From: Avena insularis
Taxonomy: Eukaryota; Streptophyta; Magnoliopsida; Poales; Poaceae
Direction of reading: 5' to 3'
NCBI GenBank assembly: GCA_023614405.1
Contig: CM042685.1
Span: forward strand, 190,126,257 to 190,190,256
Length of the DNA: 64,000 bases
Both the position numbers and the translations under genes were made by a program. The notes below the pieces were generated by a model. It was not told the origin of the DNA. It saw only the letters and a list, made by a program, of their open reading frames with translations, and ran no database searches. Each line of letters begins with the position of its first letter. The stretch's first letter is position 1. Positions 1 through 12,130 of the stretch are shown here, piece after piece.

Positions 1-3000
1 GGCTTCTGAAGTGAATACATCATCGTCTTGCAGGATAGTACAAACACGGTCTGATTATATGCCAGAGAATTCTTTTCATTTTCGAGAAAGTTACGCCCCC
101 CGGTAAATAATGGTTTATCATTGAGTACAAGGCCCTGGAGGGAGACCAACACCTGCAGCATGGTAGAATTTGACTTGCTCCACCTATCATATCCAGAACC
201 CCACCAAGTACTAAACAGGCTAAGGCAAACATATCCACTCCCAAACAGGATTGGATTTAGATGGAGCCCACCTGAATGGTAATGAACCTTCTGCAAATAT
301 TGAATATGTTTTTGTAAGAGATTGCATTGATGAACGGACATGTGAAGTGGTAACTGAACGGTGAAATATAAGGGAAAGGGTGGGTGAAGTGGTAGCGTAC
401 CGGTGGACATCGCGGGTATGCAGGAGGAAAATGGAAATCAAAGAAGAACAGACCATCGTGATATGGTGTTCCAGCGGGGCCAACAATAGCTGCCCTCATC
501 AGATCAATTCGATCCTCATAAACTCTAACATATATTGAATCTGCATAATTGGAACCAACTCAGATTCAAGTTATTACTTATAAAAGAAATCAAATATTCT
601 AAGGGGTAAATCCTGTAAGAGAAAGAAAGCTTGTTCAACTATGAAAAGACACGCAAGGACTCGGATACAGAATATGCGTTCCCTTTAACCAATAGAGACA
701 GGCAGCTGGTATGTCATGCTTTTTTTCAAGAAGGGGAACAAGACCCCAGCCTTTGCATCAATCGATGCCGATTGCAGACAACCATTTCATTGTAGCGTTT
801 AAAGGTTCAGAGTTTACAGGCAGCTGGTATGTCATGTGAGATGTGACTCTACGACCCTTATGTGACATAGTAGCTTAAGAGTTGCAAATAGTTTCCACTA
901 TTTCCGTTCATTTTCAAATATAAAATAATCACCTCCTAAAAGCATAATGTATCCACTATGACAAGATTGTCTGGAAAACTATTACGGAGTACAAGAATGT
1001 AAGAAAGGAGCCAACAAGTGCAAAAATGATAGTATGGAAACAACACTGACATACTTTAAAGTTTCTGCAGTGGTAGTCTGTGGGGCATTAGTACACACAA
1101 AAAATAGCATCAATGAACATTTATATAAATCTAGCATGAAAATTCCTCAGTTTGAGTTCAACAGCCATCAAAACATTCAGTCATCCAATGAAGTTAGAAG
1201 AACCAATGAGTATCCTGGTCAAATTCAGGTGGAGTGCGCTGATACCACCTTGAAGTTAATTTTTTATATATACTTTATTTTAGCAGGAATATTAAATAAG
1301 CTATAATCAGTATAAGCAAATACAGAGAACGGTGACTGTTTGTAAAACATAGTAGCATACTTCAAAATTTGTCTGAGTTACATTCTGGGGGACAGTAGTG
1401 TACACAATAATGTCAGCAAGAAATCTTTAAACACATTGAGGCGAGCATAATTTTACCATGACAAAGCTTGGGAATCAACAACCATGTCAAAACTCACATC
1501 CACACAATCATGTTAGAAGAACCACTGAGCCCTAACCAATTCAGATAGGATGCGGTGAATTGTGATATTACCATGGAGTTAATAGAGGTTCTGATATCAA
1601 ACTTTCCGATTCTTTTCCAAATATAGAATGATTACTTTCTGAATACATGATATGTCCTATGTGATAGCATGGAAAAGCGCCTACAAAAGCCGACAATGAT
1701 GATTCTATGGAATTCATAGCGACATCGAATGGACTTTCTGTAGTTCCAGTCGGTGGGACATTAATTAATACACAGAAATTGCATAATCTTTATACACATA
1801 GAGCATGAATAATGCCATTAGATTGGACTGCACAGCCAGTAAAAACTCCCGACCACACAATCAAGTTAGAAGAATCAATGAGTTTACCCTAAAAAATATA
1901 CATAGGGTGTTGCGATAATACCTTGATGTTGATAGATCATATATCATTTATTATACGGCAAAGTAATAAGATACAGAGCATAAAAAGAGTATGATGACAG
2001 TAATTAAGGGCCGCTATATCCTAATCATTATCGATGTACACATAGTCTGATGAAAACAATAATACTGATTTATCATATAAAATAAGTAGCGACCTGGTAG
2101 ATCTCTCTGTAGAAGCTTCCATTCATTTTGGATTGTCTTCGCCCAATCTTTGGTGCTCTGTTCACATATTTGGAGGTGGCATGTTAATTTACAGTTGAAT
2201 CTAACAGAAATAGAGTACAATATAGGACATACATACCTTCCCTGGTGAAGTCTTTGCATAGTGGTGGTCCGAGAAATCTTGAACAACATCAAAATTTCTA
2301 AATAACTCGTAATCATCATTTTCAGATCCATGTATTGTGTTAATCATCGTCGAGATAATACTTGAACATTCAGGCTCATGGTTCTGTAGTGATAGCACGG
2401 TACCAGCCCCACTTGAACAGGGATCCAGAAAACTGTTACTTGCAAGGACATTTACAGTGGGCTGTGGAACAACACCTGAAATTCAGCAGAAAGTTCACGA
2501 ATGATGAAAGTTATCACCAAATATGTATGTAGACTAGAGTTTATGACAGCGCTACATGATAACAACCCATCTTATGTAGCCTAGAGCACTCATCTAGTTG
2601 AGGTGCGCTACTAAGAATGTGTATGCAGTTTATACATGTGCAGTATTACTCCCACACAAGGGGTGCAAAGGATAAACAAACACATTCCAGGCATTAACAA
2701 GAGTATGACTAATAAGCTGATAACCATTCAGTTACTTATTCCAGTTTTATATTTCCAATTTTATTTTTATGGCTTTCTCAAAATATATTTTACTTTGGTG
2801 CGAGCACAATATCAAGGTAGCACTAATATCAGTGATAGTATGAAAGCACATGTGGCCCGTATAAAATGTACCGGTTCAAACCAGTAAGACCAGTAACCGG
2901 CATATTTCTATCCCTTATCCCACTCCTAATGACTGCCAGCTAATTCTCCTGTCAAATTTTGTGCAAGTTGGATGCTATTTTAATGTAATGCTGCAGTGCC

Positions 3001-4445
3001 ACATAAAACTAGTAATAAATGTAACATTAAACTAGAAAATTTCGCATTTAGCTCAACCAGTGAATAGAACATTATGCAATATATCCTGAAATTTGGCTGC
3101 ATTTACACAGAACACTAAACAAACTGCTTCCTTAAGCCTGTGCTCGAGAGTCCAGACAACATGAACCTAAGTGGCAGCAGTTTTTTTAATGGAAGGACAC
3201 TACCTAACTGGCTGCACCACATGCACTTTTTTGTAGGTCAAGAGTGAGTATTTAATTAGTCAAGAGTCGTAATTCCTAGATCTACTTCAGGGCTTAGTGT
3301 ACTGTATACTGCAAACAGTTGAAAGTGTAATAGACATTTTCAGATAATAGCTGATGCTGCTTGCAGTAAAAATAACTAATAAGGAGGCACATACAACTTT
3401 TAAAAATTAAACATTGGGACAAAATTTACCTTGCCAAAGAGGATCAATGGACTTTCCTGCATAGAAATGTATATTTATTAGCGAAAAAACTTTATAAATC
3501 CTTTTCGAATAAAATGTAAGGAAATCTGCTTAAGCCTTATACATGAGGATGCAAAATATTCCAATGAATGATTAATCCACTCTCGTTTAATATAAGAAAC
3601 TCTGAAATTTGTTGATCACAAAGAGACATGGATTGGTAACACCAGTCTATATCCAACCAAAACCTAGTAGCACTCTGATCCTATAAAGACACCATCGTTT
3701 GTATCAGTTTTAGGCCGGTTTCCCGCTAATTAACTAGCCGGTTATCTTCTTTTAAAATAAAGAATGAAGCAATAATGCCCATTTTGTTTCAGAAATAGAA
3801 GGTCCACACCACAATGTAGTATATGCTGTGTACTTGCGTTCCTCTAAGGCTCTAACCATCTGGCAAGCTATGAATTGTCCTTATCTTTGTGCACCTTTAT
3901 TTTGACTCACAAAGATAATATCTAAGTTTTATACCTCTGCATATATTAACTGAATGCTTGCTGGTTTCCTAATAGTTAATCTATATGGGTTCAGTAGTTC
4001 CAACAGAGTCATTTAAAAACAGAAAGGTAATTCTCACACAGGCAAGAGCAACAAGTGCAGTGCAGTGATGTAAACATCCCTACAGAACTATATGGACCAT
4101 ACATTATACATCGATTTCAACACACTAGGAGTCTAGGACCGCCCCTTGCACAACAAACATTCATGCACATTGGTTTATAAAAAGAAAACACAATCATTCT
4201 GAGGAATGCTGCGTTGATGGAATAACAGTGATAATGCCAATGGCCAGCCGATGATATCCCCATTGAACAAAACTATGTCATTCATATGAAGAGTGAAGTA
4301 TATACAGTAAACAAGCAAAAGGATCAAGTGAAGTACTAGCGCTGACAAATCGATTATGTCAACTAGGGCAAGGAACATCACCTTTCTTCTTGGAATCCTT
4401 CCTCTTGGCAACTCCAAACAGCTGAAGCAGCTTCTTGAGAACCAT
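1..4445 (-). CDS. UBC25/26-like ubiquitin-conjugating enzyme E2, copy 1 (last exon outside window)
   Basis: This is an E2 enzyme that accepts ubiquitin as a thioester on a Cys and passes it to substrates. Exons on the minus strand in order are 4445-4382, 3456-3430, 2475-2237, 2157-2094, 540-401 and 290-1. All have GT..AG borders and consistent phase. The start is the ATG at 4445, opening MVLKKLLQLFGVAKRK. Exon 3 carries the family signature VVQDFSDHHYA before the UBC fold. Exon 5 has VRVYEDRIDLMRAAIVG and GTPYHDGLFFFD. Exon 6 holds the active-site Cys (codon 227-225, about residue 200) in GYVCLSL. The window edge falls 7 nt before the exon 6 donor expected from copy 2. No stop or frameshift is seen. 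Residues around the Cys are diverged, including NPI where copy 2 has NPN. The fold and family are secure. Activity is uncertain, and the numbering within the PHO2 family is inferred. Confidence 0.9.
1042..1960. repeat. Diverged tandem triplication inside intron of E2 copy 1
   Basis: Three imperfect units of roughly 330 bp start near 1042, 1349 and 1711, within the intron between exons 4 and 5 (541-2093). Each contains a stretch like ACATACTTTAAAGTTTC, a GGGGCATTAGTACACA-like stretch, and then GTTAGAAGAACCAATGAG followed by a GATA(T)TACCNTGNNGTTAA stretch. The matching intron of copy 2 (42699-43089) is only 391 nt and appears to hold one unit, so the expansion belongs to copy 1. Unit borders are approximate. 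Confidence 0.6.
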
Positions 4446-5560
4446 CCTCTAATCCACACCACACAAAAAGCACCTGAAAAACACGAGGCACCATTGGATT
4501 TGCAACCAACTGCTGGAAATCCCCCAAAAAAAAAACAGCTACAAATCACAAAATTAGGCAGACAACAAAGACACGCTTAAATGTTCACATCAAACGATTT
4601 CCTCACAACAATGTAAAGTGACTTGTAGAAATTAAATAAGAGAAATCTCATAACTTTTTTTTACAATGAGAAATCTCATAACTAATCTTGGAGAATCCTG
4701 ACGCCGCAAGGAACCTAAATTCCCCCCACTTGGTTCGTTTCTTGTTTTTTTTTTGTCTTATGTAAAGAACTCATGTTCATCTGTCCCACTTGTTTACGGA
4801 CAAAACCCCCAACACGCCGATCAGTGAAATGGGTGACGCCGTGGTCGGACGATTTGGACCCGGGACACCACCAAACCCAAGAAGTCAAGAACAGGCAAAA
4901 AGAAACAGAGAAAGCACGCAGCCAAGAAAAACACCCTAGGAGAGAGAAAAACCACAAAAATTGGGGCAGGGAGTGTCGCCGCAGCATCAGAATCCCACAA
5001 GGACGCGACAAAAAACGGAAGATTGCGGGCAGAGAGCGAAATAAACCAAAACGATCAAGAAGAGAGCAGGACGCAGAGGAGGAGCGGACCGGCCGGAACC
5101 CTCGCTTGTTCTCCTCGTACGAGCACCTGGTGCCTCTGGAGTCGAGCTCGTGCTGAGGAAGGAGGGGATGGGTTCAGTAGCAGCCGAGAAGTAGTGGGAG
5201 GAGTAGGAGACGGTGGGATGGTCGGTGCGTGCGTGGTTGTAGGCGAGGCGAGCGCGGGGTGGCGGAGCGGGGAGGGGAACCGGGGGTCACACCACTCGGA
5301 TGGGATGGACTGATGGACTACTCATCATACTCGGGGTCACACCACACCACACGCAACGCAACGCAACGCAACGGGGAGGCAGGAACGGACGGAAGAACCA
5401 CACCGAAATGGCAGGGCATCGCGTCCCACTCCCACCATCTCTTTCCGTTTAATCCGGCCGGGGATCGGGTAAAGCGTGTTAACAGATTTGGGGAGGTCTC
5501 CGCCCCTTGATGGCTTGATTCTCCGGCTCGTTTTCGGAATTACGGAAGGTTTTATTTTTC
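4446..5560 (-). promoter_or_regulatory. 5' leader and GC-rich promoter region of E2 copy 1
   Basis: Upstream of the ATG at 4445 there is an apparent intron acceptor on the minus strand (pyrimidine tract, TTTTTCAG, around 4470-4480), so the 5' UTR is probably spliced. Between 4700 and 5480 the DNA is GC- and CpG-rich and parallels 44700-45180 upstream of copy 2. Shared landmarks are ATGTTCATC, GTTTANGGACAAAA, GGTGACGCCNTNGTCGGAC and GGGGGTCACACCAC. This supports a duplicated leader and promoter. I cannot place a transcription start or a TATA box. Confidence 0.5.
5350..5374. repeat. (ACGCA)n microsatellite
   Basis: About four and a half tandem copies of the pentamer ACGCA lie in the GC-rich region upstream of E2 copy 1. 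Confidence 0.8.
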
Positions 5561-5954
5561 CTCCTTCGTCTCGGCAGAGTAAATTTAGGAGTGATTGGTT
5601 GACGTTTCTCTAGCTCCTAGGGACAGTCCTCGGTCATGGTCACGCTGACAGGGTGAAAGATCATGTTTTTGCTTTCGTTTAGTAGGCTGAGTAGAAAATT
5701 AGTTGGCCCAAAGCGTATGCGGCTATTTATTTGGCTCCATGCGTTGCCCAGCGGCGTGCGTGCAAGGAACAATGATAGGTGGTTTGTTTGGTTGTCCTCT
5801 GATATGGTAATCTTTTCTCTAGCGTGGTAAAGTTATCACTGGCCAGAAGAACATCAAGAATGAAGAATAATAAGGTCAGCAATAACATAATCAGAACACC
5901 AAAAGCACGCTACATACTTCATAGAGTACGGCACTTAATAGACTACGACTACAC
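5561..5954. other. Intergenic sequence, nothing recognised
   Basis: Unique-looking sequence between the E2 copy 1 promoter and the first retroelement relic. I see no ORF of note, no TIR and no LTR end. Confidence 0.5.
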
Positions 5955-7246
5955 CGTTGAAAATATGTCATAGAAGCAATAGTAAAATTGTTATTATCAT
6001 ATTTACAGTTCATGATAAATGTTTATATACTTCTTGCTATAATTGTATTAACAGGAAATATAATACTACTTGTGTGGTTTTATAAACAACACTAAGTGCC
6101 TAGCAAGCCTCTACTAGACTAGCTCGCTAATTAATGATGGTTATAGTTTCTTTACCATGGACAAGAGTCACCGATTAATGACGGGAGCATACCATTAGAA
6201 GAATGATATGATGGATAGATTCAAACTAAGCATATCAATTAGATCGTGTTACAATGTTTATATTGCATAGTTGTTCATTGTTTAGTATCTTGTTCCTCAC
6301 ACGATGATATTATGTTACTCCCAAGTAATGGAAGAATATTTTGGGGGGAATCAACCATCACTTCATAAACGGATGATCATAAAGGTGTCTTTCAGGTATC
6401 TCAAAAAGTACTTATTGAGTTACATGAATCAAGACCGGGATTTGTCCATCCATATAACAGAGAGATATACGATGGGTCCATTCTATATTGCTTGCAGGCA
6501 CGTGACCAATGAGTTTGATCACAAGAAATGGTGTGTTACGAAAGAAGTGAAGAGTACTTGCTAGAAATGAGATTGAACTAGGTAATAAGGTACTGACGAT
6601 ATCTCGGGCAAATAAAATATCATAAGACAAAGGGAATGGAATCCTCGACATCATGGATCAACCGATGATGACCTTCGTTGAATGTGTGGGAGTCATTATG
6701 GGCATCCAAGTCCCTCCAATGATTATTGATCAGTGAGGTGTCTCGATCATGTAAGCATATTCCTAAACCCGTAGGGTCACACACTTAATGTTCGGTAACG
6801 CTAGAGTAGTTATGGGATATTTGTAATGGTGAGTTCGGATATTGATTCAGAGCCTTAGATGGGACCCCAAGCCATCATGAGGAGCTTTTCTGAATTGTCC
6901 GGAGATAAAGATTCATGTAAGGAAAGTCATTTTTCAGGGGTCAGAAAAAAGTTCCTGAATTTTTCGGTATTGTATCGGGAAGGTTCTGGAAGGTTCCTAG
7001 GGTCCCACTATGGGGCCCAACTATCACGAAGGGGCCCACATGGACATGGGGCAAGGTGCTAGAGTTTTACATGGGGGGAACGGTTCCTTGGGGGGTACTC
7101 CCTTGGTGGCCAGGGGAGGGTAACCCCCCTTGTTTGGACCCTAGCTATGTATATAAGGGGGAGCACAAGCCATTCCATCTCCTAGTCGTGCCTCTCTCCC
7201 GACTACTCCTCTGCAACAGCTTGGCGAAGCCCTGCGGGATCGCTAC
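5955..7246 (+). mobile_element. Old Angela/BARE-like copia LTR, left part
   Basis: The sequence reads like the 5' portion of a Triticeae copia LTR, with a decayed start (CGTTGAAAATATG for TGTTGGAAATATG). The GCAATAGTAAAATTGTTATT stretch and the TGCCTAGCAAGCCTCTAC stretch follow, then the GTCTCGATCATG and CCCGTAGGGTCACACACTTAA landmarks. A TATATAAGG box lies near 7149. At 7246 it is cut by the TGAAAG element, and its remainder resumes at 32229. No partner LTR is visible, so it is a solo or truncated LTR. The small open frames inside it are not genes. Confidence 0.75.
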
Positions 7247-8402
7247 TGAAAGTGCAAAGGACGTCGCCTAGAGGGGGTGAATAGGATTTTAAAAATATTA
7301 CGATTGGGGCTCTAATAAATACGGAATAAAAACTAACGTTTAATTTATTAAGCACAAAACCTAACCACTAGGTTCACCTAAGTGTACCAACAACCTATGC
7401 TAAGCAATACAAGGAACAAGGTGATAGCAAGATGAAATACTTCAAGCACGAAGGCTATCATAATGTAAATAAGGGCTCGGTTGAGAGATAACTGATGGAC
7501 GCAGAGACGAATATTTTTATCCCGAAGTTCACTTCCAAAGAAGCTACGTCTTCGTTGGAGAGGTACGATGGCGCAATGCTCTCCGAACGCCACAAGTGGC
7601 TAACCTCGAGGTGTAGTGGCTCGATGCTCACCCAACACCACAAAAGGCCTCACCCCGGATGCGAAAGCACACAACTCACCGACGCCACAACAGGCTCACG
7701 CTATTCTCCCGTGAGCTCACCACAAAGGCCTACTCATGATCCACTAAGGGGCACTTGAGGGAGGTCACCAAACCCGTACAAGGTTGAGGCTATATCCACA
7801 ACTCGATTGGAGGATCCCAACAAACAAAGCCGCAAAAGGCAACAAAGCCACAAAAGGCTACAAGACCGCAAAAGGCCACAAGACCACAAGAAGTTAACAC
7901 ACCAACCACACAACCAACTAGGGTTCCTAGAACCCAAGAGTAACAACCCCACAAGTTGTACTCGCCGAATCTCCGTGGAGAACTCAAACCTATGCCACAA
8001 ATGCAAGAGCAAGTCCTTCACTCCCAAATTCCAACAAATCTACAAAAGATATTGGGGGGGATAAGGGAGGAAGAACACAAGAGGAGAACCCAAAACTCTC
8101 CAAGATCTAGATACCAAGGATTCCTTCACAAAGAAGGGATTTGGTTTGGGAAGATTGTAGATCTAGATTTACTCTCTCAAATCCCTTAAAAAGATGCAAG
8201 AATCATAGGGGGAAAGGGAGAGGTCAAGCTCTTCAAGGTCAACAAAGGAGGAGAGAGAGAAAGCCAAGAACCAAGAAAGAGCTAGTGCCCACGAAGGGGA
8301 AGAGAAGCCCCTTTTTAAAGGGCAGCCAGATCTGCCCGTTATGGCACATTCGCAACCCTGACCGGAACTTTCGGTGGATGGGCAGAATTTTTGGTGGCAC
8401 CC
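7247..8402 (+). mobile_element. TGAAAG...CTTTCA element (about 2.5 kb), left part
   Basis: The element starts TGAAAGTGCAAAGGACG at 7247, just after GCTAC (7242-7246). Its other end, ATGCCCTTTCA, is at 32228 and is followed by the same GCTAC (32229-32233). After removing the inserted gypsy elements its length is about 2.5 kb. The 5-bp target duplication and TG..CA termini, here a 6-bp inverted repeat, fit a solo LTR or a small non-autonomous LTR element. No coding capacity is recognised. The family is unknown to me. Confidence 0.7.
7826..7892. repeat. Short tandem repeat, ACAAAAGGCYACAAG-like
   Basis: About five imperfect copies of a 12-16 bp unit built on (C/G)CAAAAGGC(C/T)ACAA(A/G) lie in tandem in the left arm of the TGAAAG element. 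Confidence 0.6.
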
Positions 8403-8904
8403 TGATACGTCCAAAACGTATCTACTTTCTCGAACACTTCGCTATTGTTTCTCCTCTAAACTTGTGGGATTGGGATGCAACTAACACGTATTGACGCTGT
8501 TTTCAGCAGAATTACCTCGGTGTCTTGTTTTTGTGCAGAAAATGAACTATCAGGAAAAATCCTAGAAAATATGCCAAAAAATATATTTCACCAGAAGATC
8601 CACGGAGCCAGAAGAAGAGACGGATAGGATGCCTGGGGGGCCCACACACACCCCAGGCGCAGGCCCACCACTGGCCATGCCTGGAGGGGGTGCAGCCACC
8701 CCAGGCACCCCCTCGGCCTCCCTCTGTGCCTATAAGTTGCCTTTCGCCTAAAAACCAAGGGGGGTCGATAGTTTTCCAGAAAGAGTTTCGCTCCGCCGCC
8801 GCCACTAGAAACCAAGATTCGGATCCAGAAACTCCGTTTTGGCACCCTGCTGGGACGGGAAATTTGGAGAGGATCATCGCCATCGTTATCATCAACGCAT
8901 CGCC
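8403..8904 (+). mobile_element. 5' LTR of Athila-type element 1, truncated
   Basis: The LTR begins TGATACGTCCAAAACG at 8403, preceded by target duplication CACCC (8398-8402). It matches the intact 3' LTR at 29522-30878 for about 500 bp, then stops matching near 8904. The remaining 850 bp or so, with the primer-binding site and 5' leader, are missing and replaced by unrelated DNA. The element is therefore crippled at its 5' end. Confidence 0.85.
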
Positions 8905-9567
8905 CATCTGTATATACCAATTGCGGGAATCAATAACGGAAAAAATCAGAAAAATAAGAAAAGGCCACACCGTACATGGCATGTGAAGGAGAGGGGAGGA
9001 GATGTGAAGGAGGGAGAGGAGTGGAGACCAATAAATCCAGGATACTTGTCTGATCTCCGGCCGGCGTCTAGCGTGTCGTTATTGAGACGGCGACTCGACA
9101 AATCGAGCCATGGAGACAGCAGCGGGCAAGGGGCTAACACTTGGTGTCAGGGTTGACCATGTGGCCGGGCCTGCAGGGGAATAGGAGCGGCAGTATTGGG
9201 GCGTCGATTCCCGGCTGGAGCGCCTCCGTAGGCCGCCGGAATAGCCGGTGAGGGGAACCCTAGACTGGCCTCTTCCCTTCCTATACGAGACATGGGGAAA
9301 AAGGAGACATACGGGAGGGGAGAAGATGGGTTGAGGAGAAAAAAGAAAAGGAAACCAACCGATCAGTTTCAATTGCTAGTGGCATGGCGGGTAATTTTCA
9401 GCCTTTTGGCCTAACGCAACGCAGTAGAATCAGGGGTCAGCCCAGATTTTGGTTTGCACTACCGGAATCCGGTGCTTTACGAGAATCACTGCCTCAATTT
9501 TTTCCCTTTGGTTTTGATTCTAGATTTTCTAACGCGAATCTGGTTTAGAACGCTGAACCAAACGTAC
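8905..9567. other. Foreign segment replacing the LTR/PBS/leader of Athila element 1
   Basis: About 660 bp match neither the 3' LTR nor the gag region. The segment is GC-rich on the left. On the right it ends in GCTGAACCAAACGTACCC, which on the other strand reads GGGTACGTTTGGTTC, a style common at plant DNA-transposon ends. I see no matching opposite terminus or target duplication. It may be a deletion derivative of a DNA transposon or filler DNA from break repair. Confidence 0.4.
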
Positions 9568-12130
9568 CCTAAATACCTATGCTGCTCTTGATTCATCATC
9601 TGTTATAAGTAAGCTTATCACACCACCACCACATACACATGCTACACACACTTCTACTACTGTTGAGTCTGAAACTGCTTTTGATGCTCATGATGTTACT
9701 TCTACTGTGCTTGATGCGAGTGGTTCATTAGGTCCTTTTCTAGATGCTACTATGGCTGGTCTAGGAAATATCGGAACTCCTAGTGAAGACACTGGTACAC
9801 CTGTTAGCTCACCGGAGGCTAGTGAGAGTTATGATATTAATGATGGTTACATTGAGTTCACTGATGATTTTGTTGAAGAGTGCCGAAACACACATGGTAC
9901 TAGTGCTATTAAGAGTCTCCTTGCTAGACGTACTATCATGCCTAAGTTGTCCTATGATCCTAAGTTTGGCACTTCTCCCATAGATATTAAAGATGAAGAT
10001 TATGATTTCTCTCTTGATTTATCTTATTTAGATATTGTTGAGAAAGAACCCTTTTGTGGGACTGAAAATGAGAGTGTTGTGGCTCATATGAATGAGCTTT
10101 CTACTATGAGTGCTTTGTTCTCTGATGATTTTAAGATGCGCAAGTACTTTGTTGCTAAAATTTTCCCTTTTTCTCTAAAAGGAGAAGCTAGGGCTTGGTT
10201 TAATAGATTACCTCCTGGTTCCATTGATAGCCATGATTGCTTGATTGCTTCTTTCTTTCAGAAATATTTTCATCCTAGTGCTAGACATGCTGCTTTGTAG
10301 AGACTTTTTGATTTTAAACATGGAGAAGAAGAGAAATTGCATGAGTCATGGAAAAGGTTCTGTGCCTTGATTCATGCGCATCCTGGATGTCCATTGCCTA
10401 AGAATGAGATTCTTGATATTTATTATAATGGACTAACTGATGATTCTAGGACCTACCTAGATAGCTTTGCTGATTGTGTTTTTAGGAAAAAGACTCCTAC
10501 AGATGCTGAAGAATTAATGACTAAGATAAGCAAGAATTATGATGATTGGACTTCAACTAAGCTGAATACACCTGAGCCTATTACTCCTAAACCAGTTGTC
10601 CCTGAACCAATTCCAGCACCAACAACAAAGAAGAGGGGAGTTATTGCATTAAATGATGAAGTGATGAAGGAAGCTAAGAAGTGTCTAAAGGAGAAATGTA
10701 TTAGAGCTGAAAATGTGAAGAATCTACCTCCTATAGAAGAATTATGTAAGCCAATTCTCCACTCATCTACTATTGAGGTACACTCTCTCCAACACTTTGA
10801 TGAAGGTGATATTCCTTATGGTAAGCCTCCTGATCAATGTTTAGAGGAACTTGACACTTTTATTGTTAAGCAAGGGTATTTTAATAAACAAGTTCAGAAT
10901 CATTTATTGGAAAACTCTAGAGCTATCCATGAGTTAAACGATATTGTGGAAAGAACTTCTAATGATATTAAAATGCTTTATAAACACTTTCAAATGGTTC
11001 AAACTCAACTTGATCAACTTGCTAAGGTGCAAAAGGATATGCTAGTTAATGCTTCAGGAGATAAACATGGTTATGGAATTAGAACTAGGAGTGGTATAGC
11101 TACTCAAGATCCTTTATATCCTGAAGGACACCCTAAAAGAATAGAGCAGGATTCCCAACAAGGTGAAGATAGTGGTAGTCCCCGTAACAGAAAGAAAAAG
11201 AAACATAAAATAGTTGAGGAACCACTTGAACCTGTTGTAGATCCTAATAGTATATCTGTCTTTGATGCTGAAACTGAGAGTGGTAATGATAAAAATGAGT
11301 CTCCTGATAAGGAGGAAGGTGAGGAAGGACCTGAGAAGCACACTAAGAACACTAGGTACACAAATAAAGATTTTATTGCTAATAAACATGGTGAAGATAG
11401 AGAACCTTGGGTGCAGAAACCTATGCCTTTTCCAGGTAAGAAACTCAAGTCAAAGGAGGAGGAGCACTACAACAAGTTTTGTGAGCGGATGAAACCTTTA
11501 TTCTTGCAAATTCCTTTGACTGATGCTATTAAGTTCCCTCCTTATTCAAAGTATATGAAGGATATTGTCTCTAATAAAAGGAAGATTCCTAATGAGGAGA
11601 TTTCTACATTGCTTGCTAATTACTCCTTCAATGGTAAGGTTCCAAAGAAACTTGGTGATCCAGGTATACCAACTATTCCTTGCTCCATTAAGAATAATTA
11701 TGTTAGAACTGCTTTATGTGATTTGGGAGTTGGAGTTAGTGTTATGCCTTTTTCTCTCTATAAGAGACTCCAGCTAGAAAAGTTGATACCAACTGATATA
11801 TCTTTGCAAATGGATGATAAGTCAACTACTATTCCTGTTGGTATATGTGAGGATGTTCCTCTTCAAGTTGCTCATAATTTCATGGTTTAAACTGATTTTG
11901 TTGTGCTTGAAATGCTTGAAGATGATAATATGTTTATTATTCTTGGGAGACCTTTTCTTAATACTATAGGTGCTGTCATCAATTGCAATCAAGGAAAAGT
12001 AACATTCAATATTAATGACAAAGAGCACACTGTTTATTTCCCCAAGAAGGTTGTTAAGAGCTATTGCCTGAATTCCATTGAAAATATTGAGAGCATCAAG
12101 GTTGGAGAAATATATTGTCCCATTTCATAA
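9568..12130 (+). pseudogene. Gag-protease of Athila-type gypsy element 1 (decayed)
   Basis: One continuous frame runs from the edge of the foreign segment (start codon lost) to the stop at 12130, broken by nonsense codons at 10298-10300 and 11888-11890. The retrotransposon gag domain spans about 10100-10560, with LKGEARAWFNRLPPGS and EKLHESWKRFCALIHAHPG. A long Lys/Glu-rich linker follows. A retropepsin-like segment has ALCDLGVGVSVMP in the catalytic-loop position and IILGRPFLNTIGAVINCNQG downstream. No RT, RNase H or integrase follows, so this copy could only have moved with enzymes supplied by a relative. The Athila-type assignment rests on the protease style, the second ORF and the LTR style. 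Confidence 0.85.

Noticed and set aside
4773..5313. Overlapping plus-strand open frames (up to 127 codons) upstream of E2 copy 1
   Set aside because: They lie in GC-rich leader DNA, contain no recognisable domain, and the related region at 44734-45090 does not keep the same protein.
8512..8986. Open frames on both strands inside the Athila 1 5' LTR
   Set aside because: The region is LTR, and GC-rich non-coding DNA leaves several frames open by chance.
11104..11448. Minus-strand frame of 114 codons
   Set aside because: It is a shadow of the gag-protease frame on the plus strand.
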